Shown here piece after piece: positions 53,460 to 62,198 of a stretch of DNA of 64,000 nt (position 1 is the stretch's first letter; every line of letters begins with the position of its first letter). The DNA is from Streptosporangiaceae bacterium (lineage in GTDB: Bacteria; Actinomycetota; Actinomycetes; Streptosporangiales; Streptosporangiaceae). Location: contig JAICYD010000019.1 in assembly GCA_025934375.1 (NCBI GenBank), forward strand, positions 1 to 64,000, given 5' to 3'. Under the pieces are notes generated by a model. It saw only the letters and a list, made by a program, of their open reading frames with translations, was not told where the DNA came from and ran no database searches. Position numbers and translations under genes: made by a program.

Positions 53460-53891
53460 ATGTCGCAGCCGCTCGCCCGCCATCTGCTGCGCGCCCGTGA
53501 CCTGGCGGACGCGCAGTACGCGGGGCCGCTGACCGTGGCGGACATGGCCCGGGCGGCGGGGCTGTCGCGGGCGCACTTCAGCCGGGAGTTCAAGCGGGCG
53601 TTCGGCGAGTCGCCGCACCAGTACCTGCTCACCCGGCGGCTGGAGCGGGCGGCGACGCTGCTGCGGGTGACCGACTGGCGGGTCGCCGACATTTGCTTCG
53701 CGGTGGGCGGCGGGAGCGTGGGCTCGTTCACGGCCAGCTTCACCCGGATCTTCGGGTGCTCCCCCACCGCCTACCGGCAGTCGATGCCGCCGGCGGCCCG
53801 CTATGTCCGCATTCCGCGCTGCCTGGCGATGGCGTACGGGCGGCCGAAGAACCGGACGTTTCGAGAAGACAGCCAGATCACCAGTTCATAG
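53460..53891 (+). CDS. AraC-family transcriptional regulator (DNA-binding domain only)
   Basis: This 143-residue protein consists almost only of the AraC dual HTH (residues about 10-110, GPLTVADMARAAGLSRAHFSR, SPHQYLLTRRLERAATLL, GSFTASFTRIFGCSPTAYR). It lacks a ligand domain. It lies 56 bp upstream of the VOC gene on the same strand, a common pair in actinobacteria. It is divergent from a membrane protein gene, so it may regulate either. Confidence 0.88.
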   Translation: MSQPLARHLLRARDLADAQYAGPLTVADMARAAGLSRAHFSREFKRAFGESPHQYLLTRRLERAATLLRVTDWRVADICFAVGGGSVGSFTASFTRIFGCSPTAYRQSMPPAARYVRIPRCLAMAYGRPKNRTFREDSQITSS

Positions 53892-53947
53892 GGTTTCTTT
53901 CGTACGCACGATCGGCGCTTCGCCGAGCAGACGCGAGGGAGAACCCG

Positions 53948-54379
53948 ATGATCAAGATCGCCAACGCGCAGTTCTGGGTGCATGACCAGGACGCGGCCCT
54001 GGAGTTCTACACCAAGGTGCTCGGCTGGGAGGTGCGGGCGGACGTGACGATGGAGGCGTGGCAGTTCCGCTGGCTCGCGGTCGGGCCGGTCGACCAGAAG
54101 GACTTCGGGCTCGTGCTCATGCCAGTGCCCGGCCCGCCGATGCTCGACGCCGACGGCAGCAAGGCGCTCGGCGAGCTCGTCGCCAAGGGGGCGGGCGGCA
54201 CGCTGTTCCTGGAGACCGACGACTGCCAGGCCGCCTACGACGAGCTGTCCAGGCGCGGGGTCACGTTCAACGACCCGCCCACCGCCCAGCCTTATGGCAT
54301 CGACACCTCGTTCCGCGACCCGTCCGGCAACAACATCCGGCTGACCCAGATCCTGGAGTTCGACCCGTCCAGGGGCTGA
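53948..54379 (+). CDS. VOC-family (glyoxalase-like) protein
   Basis: This 143-residue protein has IKIANAQFWVHDQDAALEFYTKVLGWEV (first module; split over residues about 2-29) and YGIDTSFRDPSGNNIRLTQILEF at the end (metal-site Glu-like region). ATG with AGGGAGAACCC upstream; the longer frame starts inside the AraC gene. It is probably co-transcribed with the AraC gene. Function unknown. Confidence 0.87.
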   Translation: MIKIANAQFWVHDQDAALEFYTKVLGWEVRADVTMEAWQFRWLAVGPVDQKDFGLVLMPVPGPPMLDADGSKALGELVAKGAGGTLFLETDDCQAAYDELSRRGVTFNDPPTAQPYGIDTSFRDPSGNNIRLTQILEFDPSRG

Positions 54380-54453
54380 CACTGGCGACGGCAAGCCCAT
54401 CGTGACCGGGGATTGCCGCGCCGCGCGCGGCAGACAGGTGAAACGATCATCGG

Positions 54454-56838
54454 GTGACGCACCCGTGGGCGATACAAGTCGATGATCAGCTGGAGCGCCG
54501 GATCCGCAAGCCGATCGACTTGCTGCGCTGCGTCATGTCCTGCATCTGGATCTTCGTGCTGGCGGTGGCGGGCGTCGCCGCGGGCGCGACTACGACCGGG
54601 GTGGAGACCGACATCGTCGGCGCGAGCCGGCGGCTGCCGCATGCCCTGCTCGTCGTGGCCCCTCCGATCGCGCTGTTCGCGCTGTTCATCCTGCCCGTGG
54701 CCCTCGCCGTCGCGCAGCTCGTGCGGCGCCAGGCCCGCCGCCTCATCGAAGCGGTGGCGACCGGCTTGCTGGCCGGGGCCGCGGCCGGGATCGCCAACGG
54801 GGTGCTACTGCGCCACTTCGCCGCCCGCCTCTACTACGCGATCATCATGTCGAGTCCCGGCACCAGCCACGTCAACGCCCTCGACCCCTACCTGACCGGC
54901 CTGGTCGCCTACGCCACCATGATCGGGCTGGCTGGTCGCACGGCCTGGCGGAACGCGCTGGGGCTGGCCATCGGCGTGTACGCCATCGTGCAGCTGGCGG
55001 CGTTGCACACCACCATCTTGTCGATCCTGATCACCTTGCTGGCCGGGCGCGCGATCGGCCTGGCCGTCCGGTATGGCGCGGGCGTGACATCGCAGCGTCC
55101 GTCAGCGCGGGACATCGCCACCGCGTTGTCGGCCAGCGACCTGGCGGTGAGCTCGATCCGGCGGGTACGCCAGCCTCCCGCCCGGATGGCCGGGTCCCGC
55201 CACTACACGGTGGCGACCCACGACGGCGGTCAGCTCGACGTGGCCGTGTTCGACCGGGACCAGCAGGCGGCGGGGGCCATCTACCGTCTCTACCGCTGGG
55301 TCCGGGTGCAGGGCCAGGTGTCGCGCACCGCGCCGCTGTCGGTAGACCGCGCCGTCGAGCGCCGGACCCTCCTGTACTACGCGACCGAAGACGCGGGCGT
55401 GCCGACGCCGCGGCTGCGCACCGTAGCGCGGGCCGGGCCCGAAGCCGCCGTCCTCGCCTACGACCACTGCGAGGGGACCACGCTGGCGCAGCGCAACCCG
55501 GAGTGCACCGACGCGGAGCTGGGCCTCATCTGGGACGCGGTCACCCGGCTGCACGCGCGCCACGTCACCCATCGCGGGCTGACCGCCGACCGCATCCTGT
55601 TCACCGGCGACGGGCGGGTCATGCTGCTCGATCCCGGAGACGGCGAGGTGGCGGCGAGCGACCTGCAGGTCCGCCTGGACCTGGCCCAGCTCATCGTCGA
55701 GCTCGCGCTGTTCGTCGGGCCGGAGAAGTCCGCGCACCTGGCGGTTGAGAAGGTCCGCGGGAGCGAGCTGGTGACGGTGCTGCCGCTACTGCAGCCGGTC
55801 GCGCTCGTCCGCTCCACCAGGCACGCGCTGCGCCGCCGGCGCGACGTCCTCCCCGCCGTCCGCAAGATCCTGCTGGCGGCCGTGCCCGGCGGCGAGGTCA
55901 CGCCGGTGCAGCTTGAGCGCGTGCGGCCGCGAACGCTGGTGACATTGGTCGCGAGCATCGCCGCCAGCTACCTGCTAGCCGGCGAGCTCGCGCAGACCAG
56001 CCTGCGCAGGCTGCTGGCATCGGCCGACTGGCGCTGGGGCGTGGCCGCCCTGGCGCTGTCAGCGGTGACTTACGCGGGGGCGACGCTGTCGCTATCGGGG
56101 TTCGTCGCCGAGCGGCTCGGCTTCCTGCGCACCCTCCTGGTCCAGGTGGCGAGTTCCTTCGTCACGCTGGTGACGCCGGCCGCCGTTGGCGGCGTCGCGC
56201 TGAACGTCCGCTACCTGCAGCGCCGGAACATCCCGGCGGCGGTGGCGGTGGCCAGCGTCGGCGTCTCCCAGGTGGTGTCGTTCGTCATGCACATCCTGCT
56301 GCTAGCCGTGTTCGCCGCGATCTCGGGAACCGGGACCAAGAGCCCGATCAGGCCGCCGACGTGGGCTTACTTCGTGGTGGGAGGGCTGGTGGTGCTGGCG
56401 GGCGCGGTGCTCGCCATCCCTTCAGGCCGGCGAATCGTGCGCGCGCGCCTGTCGCCGACCTTCGGCCAGGTGCTACCGCGGCTGCTCGAAGTCGCGCAGC
56501 ATCCGCGCAAGCTCGCCGAGGGGTTCGGCGGCACCTTGCTGCTGAGCCTGGCCTACATCCTGTGCCTGTCCGCGTGCGTCGCGGCGTTCGGCAGGTCAGT
56601 CCCCATCGCGAAGATCGGTTTCGTCTACCTGACCGGGAGCGCGATCGGCTCGATCATTCCCACCCCGGGCGGGCTGGGCGCGGTGGAGGCCGCGCTGACC
56701 GCCGGGCTTACCGCGGCGGGCGTGCCCGGCGCGGTCGCGGTCAGCGCGGTGCTCCTGTTCCGGCTGCTGACCTTCTGGGTCCCGGTTCCCCTCGGCTGGG
56801 CGGCGCTGAACTTCCTGGAGCGAAAGCACGACCTGTGA
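54454..56838 (+). CDS. Membrane protein with degenerate kinase-like domain and LPG-synthase/flippase-type C terminus
   Basis: This 794-residue protein has an N-terminal membrane region (residues about 25-205, five or six spans), a middle domain (about 220-470) that resembles an aminoglycoside/protein-kinase fold (RTLLYYATEDAGVPTPRL, LHARHVTHRGLTADRILFTGDGRVMLLDPGDGEV, where HRG and DPG replace HRD and DFG), then seven or eight spans (about 490-785) of the UPF0104/YbhN lysylphosphatidylglycerol synthase-type domain, ending IIPTPGGLGAVEAAL (about 730-744). The kinase part probably binds but may not transfer phosphate. The role may be in lipid transport or cell-envelope control. Confidence 0.83.
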   Translation: MTHPWAIQVDDQLERRIRKPIDLLRCVMSCIWIFVLAVAGVAAGATTTGVETDIVGASRRLPHALLVVAPPIALFALFILPVALAVAQLVRRQARRLIEAVATGLLAGAAAGIANGVLLRHFAARLYYAIIMSSPGTSHVNALDPYLTGLVAYATMIGLAGRTAWRNALGLAIGVYAIVQLAALHTTILSILITLLAGRAIGLAVRYGAGVTSQRPSARDIATALSASDLAVSSIRRVRQPPARMAGSRHYTVATHDGGQLDVAVFDRDQQAAGAIYRLYRWVRVQGQVSRTAPLSVDRAVERRTLLYYATEDAGVPTPRLRTVARAGPEAAVLAYDHCEGTTLAQRNPECTDAELGLIWDAVTRLHARHVTHRGLTADRILFTGDGRVMLLDPGDGEVAASDLQVRLDLAQLIVELALFVGPEKSAHLAVEKVRGSELVTVLPLLQPVALVRSTRHALRRRRDVLPAVRKILLAAVPGGEVTPVQLERVRPRTLVTLVASIAASYLLAGELAQTSLRRLLASADWRWGVAALALSAVTYAGATLSLSGFVAERLGFLRTLLVQVASSFVTLVTPAAVGGVALNVRYLQRRNIPAAVAVASVGVSQVVSFVMHILLLAVFAAISGTGTKSPIRPPTWAYFVVGGLVVLAGAVLAIPSGRRIVRARLSPTFGQVLPRLLEVAQHPRKLAEGFGGTLLLSLAYILCLSACVAAFGRSVPIAKIGFVYLTGSAIGSIIPTPGGLGAVEAALTAGLTAAGVPGAVAVSAVLLFRLLTFWVPVPLGWAALNFLERKHDL

Positions 56839-56905
56839 TCCGCGCCGGGCTGGCCTCAATCGCGATCATTGGCGATATGTGACCAGCATTGGGTAACAAT
56901 GTGAC

Positions 56906-58078
56906 GTGGCTGCCCCAAGCGATGGCGTCCCGGGAGCGGACAGCGAACCCGCGGCGGCCCCGGAAGAATCCGGTGGCCGCTGGCACTGGTGGCGAGCCTG
57001 GCTTCCGTGGCTGGTCAAGCCGCTGCGACGCGGGGTGCTCATCTTCATCCTGCTGCTGGTCATCGAGTACCTGGTAGTGCCCGAGCTCGTCGGCGCCAGC
57101 AAGGACCTGTACCTGCTGGGGCGGATCAACGCGCTCTGGATCATCGCGGGCACGGTCCTGGAGGGCGTGTCGCTGTTCTGCTACGCGGTGCTGACCAAGG
57201 TGCTCCTGCCGCCGGGACGGCCACAACCGGGCCTGTACACGTTGTTCCGGATCGACATGGCCGCCGCCGCGGTCGCCCACGTGATCCCGGCGGGAACGCT
57301 GGGCACGGCCGCGCTGGGCTTCCGGCTGTTCACCACCGAGGGCATCTCGGGCAACGACGCCACGGTGATGATGGCGGCCAAGGGCATCGGCTCGACCGTG
57401 GTGCTGAACGTCCTGCTGTGGCTCGCGCTGGTCATCTCCATCCCGCTGGCGGGCTTCCAGCCCATCTACGCGACGGTGGCGATCATCGGGACCGTCGTCC
57501 TGCTGGGGGCGGGCGCCCTCGTGCTCGGGGTGAGCCGGGGCGCCGGGCTGGCCTCCCGGATGCTGCGCGCCCTAGGTGACAAGGTCCCCGGACTCAGCGG
57601 CGAGGGCGTCGAGCGCGCCGTCTTGACCGCGAGCGACTCCTTCATGATGCTGGCCAGGGACAAGCGCGTGATGGCGTGGGCGCTGCTGTGGGCCTCGCTC
57701 AACTGGCTGCTGGACGCCGCCTCACTTTGGTGCTTCGTGGCCGCGTTCGGCTCCTTCGTCAACCCGGTCGAGCTGTTCGCCGCCTACGGCATCGCCAACG
57801 TGGCCGGCGCCCTGCCTGTGTCACCGGGGGGCCTGGGGATCATCGACTCGGCGGCGCCGCTGCTGCTGGTCGGCTTCGGCGTCACCAGGAGCGTCGCGAC
57901 GCTGGGGGTCCTGGGCTGGCGGATGGTCAACTTCTGGCTGCCCATTCCAACGGGGGCCGCCGCGTACGTGTCGTTGAAGGTGAAACCGCACTCGGGCATG
58001 GCCGCGATCCGGTCAGCGGCCGCCAGCCTGCTAACCTCCGGCCCGCCAGACGATCACCGTCCCGGGCCAGAGGACTAG
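56906..58078 (+). CDS. UPF0104 (LPG synthase/flippase-type) membrane protein
   Basis: This 390-residue protein has an N-terminal arm, about eight spans and the UPF0104 hallmark ALPVSPGGLGIIDSA (residues about 303-317), plus HVIPAGTLGTAALGFRLF (about 126-143). Compared with the gene upstream it lacks the kinase-like part, so the two may form a hetero-complex. GTG at 56906 is 67 bp after the upstream stop. Its 3' end overlaps the AbiEi-like gene by 4 bp. Confidence 0.84.
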   Translation: MAAPSDGVPGADSEPAAAPEESGGRWHWWRAWLPWLVKPLRRGVLIFILLLVIEYLVVPELVGASKDLYLLGRINALWIIAGTVLEGVSLFCYAVLTKVLLPPGRPQPGLYTLFRIDMAAAAVAHVIPAGTLGTAALGFRLFTTEGISGNDATVMMAAKGIGSTVVLNVLLWLALVISIPLAGFQPIYATVAIIGTVVLLGAGALVLGVSRGAGLASRMLRALGDKVPGLSGEGVERAVLTASDSFMMLARDKRVMAWALLWASLNWLLDAASLWCFVAAFGSFVNPVELFAAYGIANVAGALPVSPGGLGIIDSAAPLLLVGFGVTRSVATLGVLGWRMVNFWLPIPTGAAAYVSLKVKPHSGMAAIRSAAASLLTSGPPDDHRPGPED

Positions 58079-58698
58079 CCCGCCATGCCGAACCGGATCT
58101 CGGCCAGCGCGGCGCGCAGGTCATCTCGCCACCGGAGCCGCCGGTGGCCCGGCTCCGACATGAACATGGCGATGATGTCGGGCGTGGCCGCCTCGCGCTG
58201 GCACGCCTTGATCGCCCAGGCGACCGCTTCTTGGGCGGTAGCCGAGGTATTCGCTAGGTCAAGGACGGTTTCCGCCGCCCGGGTCACCGGCGGCAGGCCT
58301 TCCAGGATCGCGGCGGGGAACTCCGCGCGCGGCAGCCGCGCGGAATGGTGCACGCGCACTCCCGCCGCGGCCGGGGGTGACCCGGCTTGGCGCGGGATGC
58401 TGACGTGGATCACCTCCGACTGCCGGTCGGTGAGCTTCCATACCTCGGCCGCCGTCTCATGGCTGAGCACCGCGCCGTGCCCGACCCTGCATAGCGCGCC
58501 CCACAGCAACGCCTCGCGCGGCACCGGTCCCGGCATGGCGTAGTAGACACCGCGATGCAGCGCCTGCCAATGCCGCTTTCTGGCCAGCGTCGCGATCTCG
58601 TGCCGCGACTTGCCCCGGGCGACCGCCTGCGCATGCGTCACCACATTGCCCTGCATCGCCAGAAGGCCGTCCAGCGTTTCCGGAAGGATTACGACCAT
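58075..58698 (-). CDS. AbiEi-like antitoxin-type wHTH protein
   Basis: This 207-residue protein has an N-terminal winged-helix (residues about 14-50, THAQAVARGKSRHEIATLAR, WQALHRGVYYAMPG), SHETAAEVWKL (about 79-89) and HVSIPRQAG / GVRVHHSARLP strands, as in the type IV AbiEi antitoxin-like family. The usual C-terminal Vsr/DUF559 nuclease domain is absent: the protein ends after a helical segment. No AbiEii toxin is adjacent, so it is either a stand-alone regulator or a truncated member. Confidence 0.7.
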   Translation of the reverse strand: MVVILPETLDGLLAMQGNVVTHAQAVARGKSRHEIATLARKRHWQALHRGVYYAMPGPVPREALLWGALCRVGHGAVLSHETAAEVWKLTDRQSEVIHVSIPRQAGSPPAAAGVRVHHSARLPRAEFPAAILEGLPPVTRAAETVLDLANTSATAQEAVAWAIKACQREAATPDIIAMFMSEPGHRRLRWRDDLRAALAEIRFGMAG

Positions 58699-58704
58699 TC
58701 ACGC

Positions 58705-59088
58705 ATGGTCACATACCTGCGCAGGCAAGGCCGCGAACTTCCCCCAACCGTGATGGCCGACGACCCCGACGCCCGGGTCAGGGCCGCCGCGTTCCACGCC
58801 CTGGCCTGCGACCGGTGCAAAGGCGGTACCTGCGCACCGGGCGCAGGCCAGGTCCTCGAGCCCGCGTTGCGGCACCTGACCTGCGACCCGGACGCGCACG
58901 TCCGCGCGATGGCCGCCGAACTGGTCGGCAAGTTCGTCCACACGGATGGCCGCGCCGTCACTGCCCTGGAGATATCCCGCGCGCAAGATCCAAGTCCGGT
59001 CGTCCGGAAGAAGGCAGGCTGGTTCACGCCCGGCGGCACCATCTACCAACGAACCGTCCCGCGTGCCCAGGTAACAGGACAGCCCTGA
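58705..59088 (+). CDS. Small HEAT-repeat-like protein
   Basis: This 127-residue protein has two or three HEAT-like helical repeats, each with a DP-x-ARVRAAA pattern (DDPDARVRAAAFHALACD at residues about 18-35, CDPDAHVRAMAAELVGKFVH at about 63-82, DPSPVVRKKAGWF at about 97-109), and a CDRCKGGTC cysteine loop that may bind metal. It is divergent from the AbiEi-like gene by 6 bp. Function unknown. Confidence 0.6.
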   Translation: MVTYLRRQGRELPPTVMADDPDARVRAAAFHALACDRCKGGTCAPGAGQVLEPALRHLTCDPDAHVRAMAAELVGKFVHTDGRAVTALEISRAQDPSPVVRKKAGWFTPGGTIYQRTVPRAQVTGQP

Positions 59089-59212
59089 TCAAGGGTTCAT
59101 AGGAGGACCTGCTCCTTGTAGTCGCGCAGCCTGACGTGGGCACGGGCCGACCTCGCCCTTGCGCCGTGAGGAAATGGCGGTCAGCCAGTTGGCGTGTACC
59201 CAGGCAAATGAG

Positions 59213-60229
59213 CTACATCCGCTGCGGCTCGGGCCGGTAGCTCACCGTCAGCCTGGTGGACCGGCCCTCGATGTCTATCCCCAGGCTGGACAGGGAGACG
59301 GGGATCCCGTGGGGCGGCTGGCCCAGGTCGGCGACCAGGAAAAGGTCGTCGGGCCCGGGCGCGGCCAGGGCGCGCACCAGCATCCACTGGGTGGGGCTGA
59401 GCTCTTGCGCCTCATCGACGACGACATGCGCGTAGCGCGCGCCCGCGCGGGCCGCGCGGGCCATCTCAAGGCGGGCGGCGTGCGCGGTGAGCTGGCGAAA
59501 CGTCCACAGGTTGGCGGCCGCCAGCCGCTGAGAGTACTCCGCGAACAGCTCCCACAGGCTCGCCCGCTCCGACCGGTTGAGCCGTCGCGGCCGCCCGGCG
59601 CGGCGGACCCGGAGGTAGTCCAGCCGTGAGGTGATCGCGTACCCGAGCACGACCCGGGTCCACTCCTCCTGCAGGAACTGCGGATCCCAGCCTGCCTGCG
59701 CTCCCCCAGCCCCGGCGATCTCGGCCAGCAACGAACGCCACATGTCCAGGGCTTGTGCCTCCCCTAGCCAGTTGCGGGTGACGCCCGGTTCGGCGGCCCG
59801 GGCGACGCGCCACGCCAGCGCGTCGACGTTGACGACGTCCACCCGCCTGGCCACGCCCGGCCCGGCTAGTTCCAGCAGGCGATCGCGCAGGTCGGCCGCG
59901 AGCTGCTTGCTGAAGGTGGCCAGCAGCACGGGGCGGTCATCAGCTATCTCCCGGGGGGACGACCCCCCGTAACCCCCCGCGGCTATCTCCCGGGGGGGCG
60001 ACCCCCCGTAACCCCCTGTTACGGCGGGCAGCCGGCTGGCCAGGTGGCTGGCCCGGTGCAGCGCGACGGTCGTCTTGCCGGTGCCGGGAGCGCCGCTTAC
60101 CCACGCCGGCCCTGGATAGGAACGCTCCACGAGCTCGCGCTGGAGCGAGTTCAGGGCATCAGCCGATACCGCCGCGAACAGCGGGACCAGCGACGCCGCC
60201 GACGTCACGGGGGCCTGCTCGTCACTCAC
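59213..60229 (-). CDS. UvrD-type helicase N-terminal domain protein (short) with repeat insertion
   Basis: This 338-residue protein has Walker A WVSGAPGTGKTTVALHRA (residues about 43-60), LLATFSKQLAADLRDRL (about 101-117), Walker B AHVVVDEAQELSPTQWMLVRAL (about 266-287) and motif LTVSYR near the end. Domain 2 (motifs IV-VI) is missing, so it has about half the usual length. Residues about 69-97 carry two GGYGGS..REIA units from the 39 bp repeats at 59943-60020. GTG start overlaps the upstream gene by 8 bp. ATPase-only use or decay are both possible. Confidence 0.78.
   Translation of the reverse strand: MSDEQAPVTSAASLVPLFAAVSADALNSLQRELVERSYPGPAWVSGAPGTGKTTVALHRASHLASRLPAVTGGYGGSPPREIAAGGYGGSSPREIADDRPVLLATFSKQLAADLRDRLLELAGPGVARRVDVVNVDALAWRVARAAEPGVTRNWLGEAQALDMWRSLLAEIAGAGGAQAGWDPQFLQEEWTRVVLGYAITSRLDYLRVRRAGRPRRLNRSERASLWELFAEYSQRLAAANLWTFRQLTAHAARLEMARAARAGARYAHVVVDEAQELSPTQWMLVRALAAPGPDDLFLVADLGQPPHGIPVSLSSLGIDIEGRSTRLTVSYRPEPQRM
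59943..60020. repeat. Two tandem 39 bp GC-rich palindromic units (family site D)
   Basis: Units at 59943-59981 and 59982-60020, each with core CCCGGGGGG(A/G)CGACCCCCCG and GTAACCCCC. They match site A at roughly 31 of 39 positions when rotated. They encode GGYGGS-type 13-residue repeats in the UvrD-type protein. Confidence 0.9.
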
Positions 60230-62099
60230 GGGTCACCGCCCGCGGCGGGCGGCGCGGCCCGGAGGGCGCCGCGGGCGCCTCCTCCGGTGACGCGCGGGAT
60301 GCCAGGAACCGGCCCGCCTCCAAGATTCGCGCGGCCAGCTCATCCGGCGGCCAGTCCCGGGCCGGGCGCGCGTCCCAGCCCGCGGCGCGGTAGGCGGCCG
60401 CGGCCGCGGCGACCTCGGCCGCCGCCACGCCCGACCCCGGGCCGCCAGCCAGCACCGCGACCCGCGCCTGGGGCCAGGCGAGCTCGGCCTGCCACGCCTC
60501 GTCGCCGAGCTCGTACCCGACCTGGCCCGGCACCGGGGCGGGCACGCCGAGGAACTCCAGCGCCTCCCCGAGCATCGCGACCTCCCGGTCGATCACCTCC
60601 ACCTGCCCGTCCCACGCGGCGCAAGCGGCGCCAATCGCGGAGGATCCGTTGAAATCGGCCAGCATGCGCGGGTCGAACGCGTCCAGGGCCGTGTACGCGA
60701 GCTGCTGGCCGCCAGCGAACTGCAGCAGGTTGCCCCACCAGAGCCAGCCGGCCCAGCGGCGCCGGTGCGCCGCCTCGCCGCCCTCGATCGCCTCCATCCG
60801 GTCGTCGAGCACGGCCAGCCCGGCCCAGGAGCCAAGCGGGGTATCAGGCCCGGCGCCGCGCTGGTCGATGAGCACGCTGACCTGGCACCCGGTGGCATCC
60901 GGGGCGCGCACAAGCGTCTGCTCCCGCCCGGGGCTCGCCGGGAGGGCATCGCCGCGGACGCAGGCCCGGATTCGCTGGGGGAAATCATCGGCGGTGAGGC
61001 CGGTCCGCGAGGCGCCGGGATGAATGAGGAGGCCGGCCAGCGCGGCGGTGGCGGCCTGGCGCCAGTGATCGCGGTCGGGGTTGGCCAAGAACGCGAGCAG
61101 GGTGCGGGCCGACCCGTGCCAGATCATGTCGTCCAGCTGGCCGGGGTCGCCGCCGAGAGCCCGGTATCCGCGCCGGGCCGCCGCCTGCGCGCCCGCCTCG
61201 TAGGGGGCCGTGAACGGGGCCGCCCAGCCATCGACGAGCGCGGTGACCTCGTCGGTGGTCAGCTGGAAGACGACTGTCCCGGCGGCTCGCAGCCGCGCGC
61301 GCACCGCCGCGTCGGCGGCAGCTGAGTTCCGCGCGGGCGCGGCGTGCTGCTCGTACTGGTCGATGAACACCGCGACCTCCATGGGCGCGGCGCCCAGCCG
61401 TCGCAGCACGAGGTCAGGCTGGGACCCGGCGGACAGGGTCACCTGCCAGCGGGTCAGCCAGCCGTCGTCGCGGCGCAGGGTGATCTCGTTATGCGCGATG
61501 GCTCCCCCGGTGATGGTCGCCGATGGCCAGGCCCAGTAGCCCAGCAGGTTGACCAGCCGCGCGGTGAGGCCGGGCGGGGGATTGAGGCCGGCCGGGGGAC
61601 CGAGGGCGGCCGGGCCCGGGGGCGCGGCCGGCTCCTTCGGGAGCAGGCCAAGCTCGGCGAGCAGGCTGCGGGCATCGCGCTGGCTGAGGTCGCGGACCTG
61701 GCCGGCGACCGCGTCGATGTCGGAGCGCAGCTTGCGCCTGCGGTCCTCGGTGGCCGGGTCGTCGTCATCGAGGTCCGCGGCGACGGCCTCGATCCGGGTG
61801 AGCTCGCTCAGGAGATCGCCGAGCCATTGCCGCCACGCGCGCTCGGCCCCGGCCAGGCGTTCCCTCAGGATTGTGCCGCCGGGGCCAGTACCGCCGGGGC
61901 CAGGGCCACCGGGGCCAGGGCCGTCGGAGGTCCGGTCGTGGCTGACCGCGGCGGCGAGTTGCCGAAGCCATCCGGTCTCGCCGAACAGCTGCGAGGCCCG
62001 GTCGGGCATCGGCGGCACGCCAGCCAGCCTGCCCTGCCCAGCCTCCTCGAGGAGGGCGGCAAGATGGTCCCGGCCGGCCGCCTCGGTCACCCGAGCCAT
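60222..62099 (-). CDS. Large helical and nuclease-like protein, resembles C-terminal part of a DUF1998-type helicase
   Basis: A 625-residue protein. Residues about 60-90 hold a GPGGP/GPGGT tandem linker; about 95-150 are acidic helices (RIEAVAADLDDDDPATEDR). About 205-300 read like a Vsr/PDDEXK-type fold (HNEITLRRDDGWLTRWQVTL, SAGSQPDLVLRRLG, EVAVFIDQYEQHA, VVFQLTTDEVTAL), and about 555-610 repeats the theme (AELAWPQARVAVLAGG, AAYRAAGWDARPARDW). These segments resemble the C-terminal half of very long actinobacterial helicases, but no helicase motif is present. It overlaps the UvrD-type gene by 8 bp. The homology is from memory and moderate. Confidence 0.55.
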   Translation of the reverse strand: MARVTEAAGRDHLAALLEEAGQGRLAGVPPMPDRASQLFGETGWLRQLAAAVSHDRTSDGPGPGGPGPGGTGPGGTILRERLAGAERAWRQWLGDLLSELTRIEAVAADLDDDDPATEDRRRKLRSDIDAVAGQVRDLSQRDARSLLAELGLLPKEPAAPPGPAALGPPAGLNPPPGLTARLVNLLGYWAWPSATITGGAIAHNEITLRRDDGWLTRWQVTLSAGSQPDLVLRRLGAAPMEVAVFIDQYEQHAAPARNSAAADAAVRARLRAAGTVVFQLTTDEVTALVDGWAAPFTAPYEAGAQAAARRGYRALGGDPGQLDDMIWHGSARTLLAFLANPDRDHWRQAATAALAGLLIHPGASRTGLTADDFPQRIRACVRGDALPASPGREQTLVRAPDATGCQVSVLIDQRGAGPDTPLGSWAGLAVLDDRMEAIEGGEAAHRRRWAGWLWWGNLLQFAGGQQLAYTALDAFDPRMLADFNGSSAIGAACAAWDGQVEVIDREVAMLGEALEFLGVPAPVPGQVGYELGDEAWQAELAWPQARVAVLAGGPGSGVAAAEVAAAAAAYRAAGWDARPARDWPPDELAARILEAGRFLASRASPEEAPAAPSGPRRPPRAVTRE

Positions 62100-62198
62100 T
62101 CTTCCAGGAGCGCCGCCGCTCGTGAACGACATAACGGCGGCAATCGACCGCCGGGCTGGGATGATGACTGCCGGGGTGACGACACACGGAGGAAATGA

